From: Ignavibacteria bacterium
GTDB lineage: Bacteria; Bacteroidota; Ignavibacteria; Kapaibacteriales; UBA4661
Assembly: GCA_013298375.1 (NCBI GenBank)
Contig: JAAFHM010000133.1
Location: 2,723 to 10,691 of the forward strand
Direction of reading: 5' to 3'
DNA: 7,969 bases
The position numbers and the translations under genes were made by a program. Below are positions 5,729-7,969 of this stretch, piece by piece; the stretch's first letter is position 1, and every line of letters begins with the position of its first letter. The notes beneath the pieces were generated by a model that was given only the letters and a program-made list of their open reading frames with translations, was not told where the DNA came from and searched no databases.

Positions 5729-6658
5729 ATGAACAAAATCATCATTTTCATTGCAATTTTACTGATGGCAACATCAGAACTTTTTGCACAAGACAAACGA
5801 TATGAAGAATGGTACCTTACGACAAAAGACTCAGTTGAAATCTTTGTCAAAGAAATCAAGGGTGGGAAGGATACCGTCATTGTCATACACGGTGGATTTG
5901 GAGCTAACCACGACTATATGTTAGATGCTATAAAGGGGTTGGAAAACAAATTCCATTTCATACTATATGACCAACGGGGGTCTTTGATGTCTCCTGCGCC
6001 AAAAGAAAAACTTACATTTCAAAAAAATGTTAATGACGTATTTGAATTAGTTACGGAACTGAAACTAAAGAAAGTAAGCCTCCTTTGCCATTCAATGGGT
6101 AGTCTAACAGGTATGGAATTCATAAAACAACACCCGGACTTAGTTTCTCATGTTGTTTTGTGCGGTGCCATTATACCAAAATCGGATAGCTCGGGAAGCG
6201 TTTTCTCAGAAAGGGTAACAAAACAATTAGACTTCTTGACAAAACAACGCAAAGAGGTGAATGAGTTAAAGCAGCCCTATAAAGACAGACGACCACTGCT
6301 GACTCAAAAAGAAAAGACCGAATACTGGCGAATTAACTTTGCCGCAGCCAATATATACCAGATAAAAAAATGGAATGTATTAAAAGGAGGCAGAAGTTAT
6401 TTTAAGACTGAACCAGCCGTGATGACAGAAACTGTACATTGGGATTACGATTATCGGGCAGTTTTGCATAACAATGGTAAAGTGACGGTTATTCAAGGGC
6501 AGTATGATTTTTTGGATTTCAATGGTGAAATCTATAAAAGCCAAATTTTAGATTTTAAGAACATTGCTTACATCACGTTACCAAATGCGGGGCATAATAG
6601 TTGGGTTGACCAGCCTATATTGTTCAAAAACAGATTATCTGCTGCACTTTCAAAATAA
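5729..6658 (+). CDS. Secreted alpha/beta hydrolase, S33 peptidase-like (309 aa)
   Basis: A predicted exported alpha/beta-fold hydrolase. ATG 5729 is chosen because it gives a clean signal peptide (Met-Asn-Lys, a hydrophobic core, then LFA|Q with cleavage after residue 20); an upstream ATG at 5678 would add 17 residues and spoil it. The catalytic set is visible: HGGFG (54-58) for the oxyanion hole, YDQRGS (80-85) as in proline-iminopeptidase-type enzymes, the nucleophile in CHSMG (Ser122), Asp260 in GQYDF, and His289 in NAGHNSW. The nucleophile elbow has Cys in place of the usual first Gly. About 309 residues is normal for the family. Substrate is unknown; peptidase, esterase or lactonase are all possible. 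The gene is more AT-rich than the oxygenase gene before it and converges on the NTF2-like gene, suggesting separate acquisition. Confidence 0.9.
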   Translation: MNKIIIFIAILLMATSELFAQDKRYEEWYLTTKDSVEIFVKEIKGGKDTVIVIHGGFGANHDYMLDAIKGLENKFHFILYDQRGSLMSPAPKEKLTFQKNVNDVFELVTELKLKKVSLLCHSMGSLTGMEFIKQHPDLVSHVVLCGAIIPKSDSSGSVFSERVTKQLDFLTKQRKEVNELKQPYKDRRPLLTQKEKTEYWRINFAAANIYQIKKWNVLKGGRSYFKTEPAVMTETVHWDYDYRAVLHNNGKVTVIQGQYDFLDFNGEIYKSQILDFKNIAYITLPNAGHNSWVDQPILFKNRLSAALSK

Positions 6659-6714
6659 GAGGCTTCTATCAGCAATGTATTTGAAACGATGGTCTGTACC
6701 TTTTCAGGAGGCAG

Positions 6715-6777
6715 CACACTAGAATGTCTGCTCCGCCGCATGAAATCAGGCTCCGGCAGCGCAGACGTTCTAGTGTG
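6715..6777. repeat. Large imperfect inverted repeat between convergent genes
   Basis: Left arm 6715-6738 and right arm 6754-6777 are 24 bases each. They pair at 21 positions; one of the other three would be a G-T wobble. They enclose a 15-base loop, so the outer 10 pairs (CACACTAGAA with TTCTAGTGTG) are perfect. It lies 57 bases after the hydrolase stop and 3 bases beyond the end of the NTF2-like gene. It is GC-richer than the flanking genes and has no T-run on either side, so it is not a standard intrinsic terminator. It could still end convergent transcripts or protect their 3' ends, or be a palindromic repeat or the remnant of a small mobile element. Confidence 0.8.
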
Positions 6778-6779
6778 GT

Positions 6780-7295
6780 TTATTTCGGTTCGGGATTTAT
6801 CTTTTCAAAATCCATAGAGAAAATAACGCTTGTAATCTTCCAACTGTCTTTGATTTTTACTAAATGCCAACTTTCTTTTCCCCAATTCAATTTCTCGCCC
6901 TTTGCCCAAAAACTATAATCAAAGAACACGGCGGCGACGCTTTCATCATTATCAATCCTAACGTTGTAAAACTTCTCTTCATTGAGTCCAAGATCTGATA
7001 TACTTCTGTAAAAGTCTTTGTAATTGTCTGTAATGTAGTTTTTTTGAGTACTGTCTCTTTTCAGCAGAGCTTTTGTTGTCCTGTCCTTAAAAACGCCAAC
7101 CCATGCTACGGGGTCTATACTGAACAAGTTATAAAATTTCACGCTATCTTTTTTTATCAGGCACGCCATAAAAGTGCTGACGACGGCTTTTATGGCGGCT
7201 TTGTCGGAGGTATTGTCTGCTTGTCCATCTGCTTGTCCAAACGCTGTATTTGCCGTGAAAATCACCATGGCAAACATTAACAAAAATCGTTTCAT
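6780..7295 (-). CDS. Secreted NTF2-like / SnoaL-type protein (171 aa)
   Basis: A predicted exported single-domain protein of the NTF2-like (SnoaL/DUF4440) fold. Residues 1-20 are a signal peptide (Met-Lys-Arg, a hydrophobic stretch, AFG|Q). The mature part begins with helices in which DKAAIKAVVSTFMACLIKKD is typical of this cone-shaped fold, and ends in the characteristic strands AAVFFDYSFWAKG (121-133), ESWHLVKIKDSWKITSVIFS (141-160). NTF2-like domains bind small ligands or act as enzymes, but no catalytic residues can be assigned here. ATG 7295 gives the signal peptide directly; no Shine-Dalgarno is evident. A 12-base tandem duplication just after the cleavage site repeats Gly-Gln-Ala-Asp. 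It lies 75 bases downstream of the histidine kinase gene on the same strand, so co-transcription is possible, and it converges with the hydrolase gene. Confidence 0.85.
   Translation of the reverse strand: MKRFLLMFAMVIFTANTAFGQADGQADNTSDKAAIKAVVSTFMACLIKKDSVKFYNLFSIDPVAWVGVFKDRTTKALLKRDSTQKNYITDNYKDFYRSISDLGLNEEKFYNVRIDNDESVAAVFFDYSFWAKGEKLNWGKESWHLVKIKDSWKITSVIFSMDFEKINPEPK
7215..7238 (-). repeat. 12-base tandem duplication in the NTF2-like gene
   Basis: Two adjacent 12-base units (GGACAAGCAGAT and GGACAAGCAGAC on the minus strand) differ only in their last base and encode GQAD twice at residues 20-27, across the signal peptidase site. It is an in-frame expansion of the linker after export and probably neutral. 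Confidence 0.8.
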
Positions 7296-7370
7296 ATTTT
7301 GAATGTATTATGGGGTTATGGATGAAAATGTGATTCAAAAATTTCCATTTGCGGAAGCTCTACAAATCTA

Positions 7371-7969
7371 CTATGGTGATGCTTGGAACTGCGGCAAGCA
7401 CACAATAAACGTCGAACCCTTTTCCGGTGTGGTTTCCAAGTCAATACCGCCGCCGTGCAGTTCGATAATGTTTTTTACGCTCGCAAGCCCAACCCCGCTT
7501 GAAGTCTCACCTCCGGTCGGTTTCGCGGAAAGACATTGGAACAAAACGAAGAGCTTTGATTTATCTTCCTCAGTAAATCCGGGACCGCTGTCTTTAATTC
7601 GGAACTCAATAATTCCTTCTGCTAAGGGGTGTTCGCGAAGGCTACAGCCAATATCGCCGCCGATAACTGAGTATTTAACGGCATTCGACAAAAGGTTTTC
7701 CAGTGCTTGGCGAATACGCGCCGGGTCGCACTGCATAATCAGCGAAGAAGGCGCATGAATACTGATATTTTGCTGCTTTGCATTCAGTTGAACTTGGTAC
7801 GAATCAATCGTTGTTTGTAGAAGCTGAACTATATCGCAAGACTCCAACTGCAACTGAATTTTGCCGAGATACAATGCTGTTGCATCCAGAAGTTCAGTAA
7901 TCAAGCGGCACATATCCTCTCCGGATTGAACAATATTGCGGGCGCGTTCTACTGTTTTATCAGAATCGG
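7371..7969 (-). CDS. Sensor histidine kinase, C-terminal part (5' end beyond window)
   Basis: The frame is open to the right edge: 198 residues and the stop are visible, and the N-terminal sensor part and the phosphorylated His lie outside. The visible sequence starts in the second helix of the dimerisation/phosphoacceptor domain (about residues 1-40, with LITELLDATALYLGKIQL) and continues through a complete HATPase_c ATP-binding domain: N-box ALENLLSNAVKYS (88-100, Mg-binding Asn95), G1 box DSGPGF (126-131), an F-box-like KLFVLF, and G2 box GVGLASVK (158-165), followed by the closing strands (GGIDLETTPEKGSTFIVCL). All ATP-site motifs are intact, so it should be an active kinase. No response regulator is in view; one may lie to the right, or the protein may be an orphan or hybrid kinase. 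Confidence 0.93.
   Translation of the reverse strand, partial: DSDKTVERARNIVQSGEDMCRLITELLDATALYLGKIQLQLESCDIVQLLQTTIDSYQVQLNAKQQNISIHAPSSLIMQCDPARIRQALENLLSNAVKYSVIGGDIGCSLREHPLAEGIIEFRIKDSGPGFTEEDKSKLFVLFQCLSAKPTGGETSSGVGLASVKNIIELHGGGIDLETTPEKGSTFIVCLPQFQASP

Noticed and set aside
6715..6777. Integron attC site
   Set aside because: The hairpin shape is suggestive, but the outer arms lack the GTTRRRY / RYYYAAC core boxes and no integrase or cassette array is visible.
7303..7758. 151-codon plus-strand ORF
   Set aside because: It runs antisense to the ATP-binding domain of the histidine kinase, whose motifs are unmistakable.

Overview
The window reads as chromosomal DNA from a bacterium of the Bacteroidota/Chlorobiota type. 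That placement is an inference. It rests on mostly weak or absent Shine-Dalgarno sequences, two stretches resembling the Bacteroidota -7 element TAnnTTTG, a short Crp/Fnr-type regulator of the kind common there, and two secreted proteins whose signal peptides end in FA|Q or FG|Q. No RNA gene, CRISPR array or recognisable transposase was seen.

Left part (1-3035, all minus strand): an 84-residue single-pass envelope protein with a duplicated motif, then a 167-residue two-helix membrane protein, then a 62-residue proline-rich peptide closed by a hairpin terminator. Beyond the terminator lies a long gene that runs off the left edge. It has 632 uninterrupted codons, a PIN-type nuclease core in the middle, a charged probably coiled-coil region, and the start of a C-terminal hydrophobic segment. 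The PIN protein next to the two-gene membrane/proline-rich cassette is the best candidate in the window for an undescribed, possibly defensive, system.

Middle part (3123-5603, plus strand): a Crp/Fnr-family regulator divergent from the 84-residue gene, followed by a 619-residue fusion of a histidine-box membrane hydroxylase/desaturase with an FAD/NAD(P)H reductase and a plant-type [2Fe-2S] ferredoxin. The fusion should be able to carry electrons from NAD(P)H to its own di-iron site. The regulator probably controls it. A 26-codon reading frame overlaps the end of the fusion gene and may be the stub of a lost operon member.

Right part (5729-7969): a more AT-rich secreted alpha/beta hydrolase (plus strand) converges on a secreted NTF2-like protein (minus strand), with a large imperfect hairpin between them. 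The window ends inside the C-terminal half of a sensor histidine kinase (minus strand), located just upstream of the NTF2-like gene. Every stretch longer than 300 bases contains a gene.
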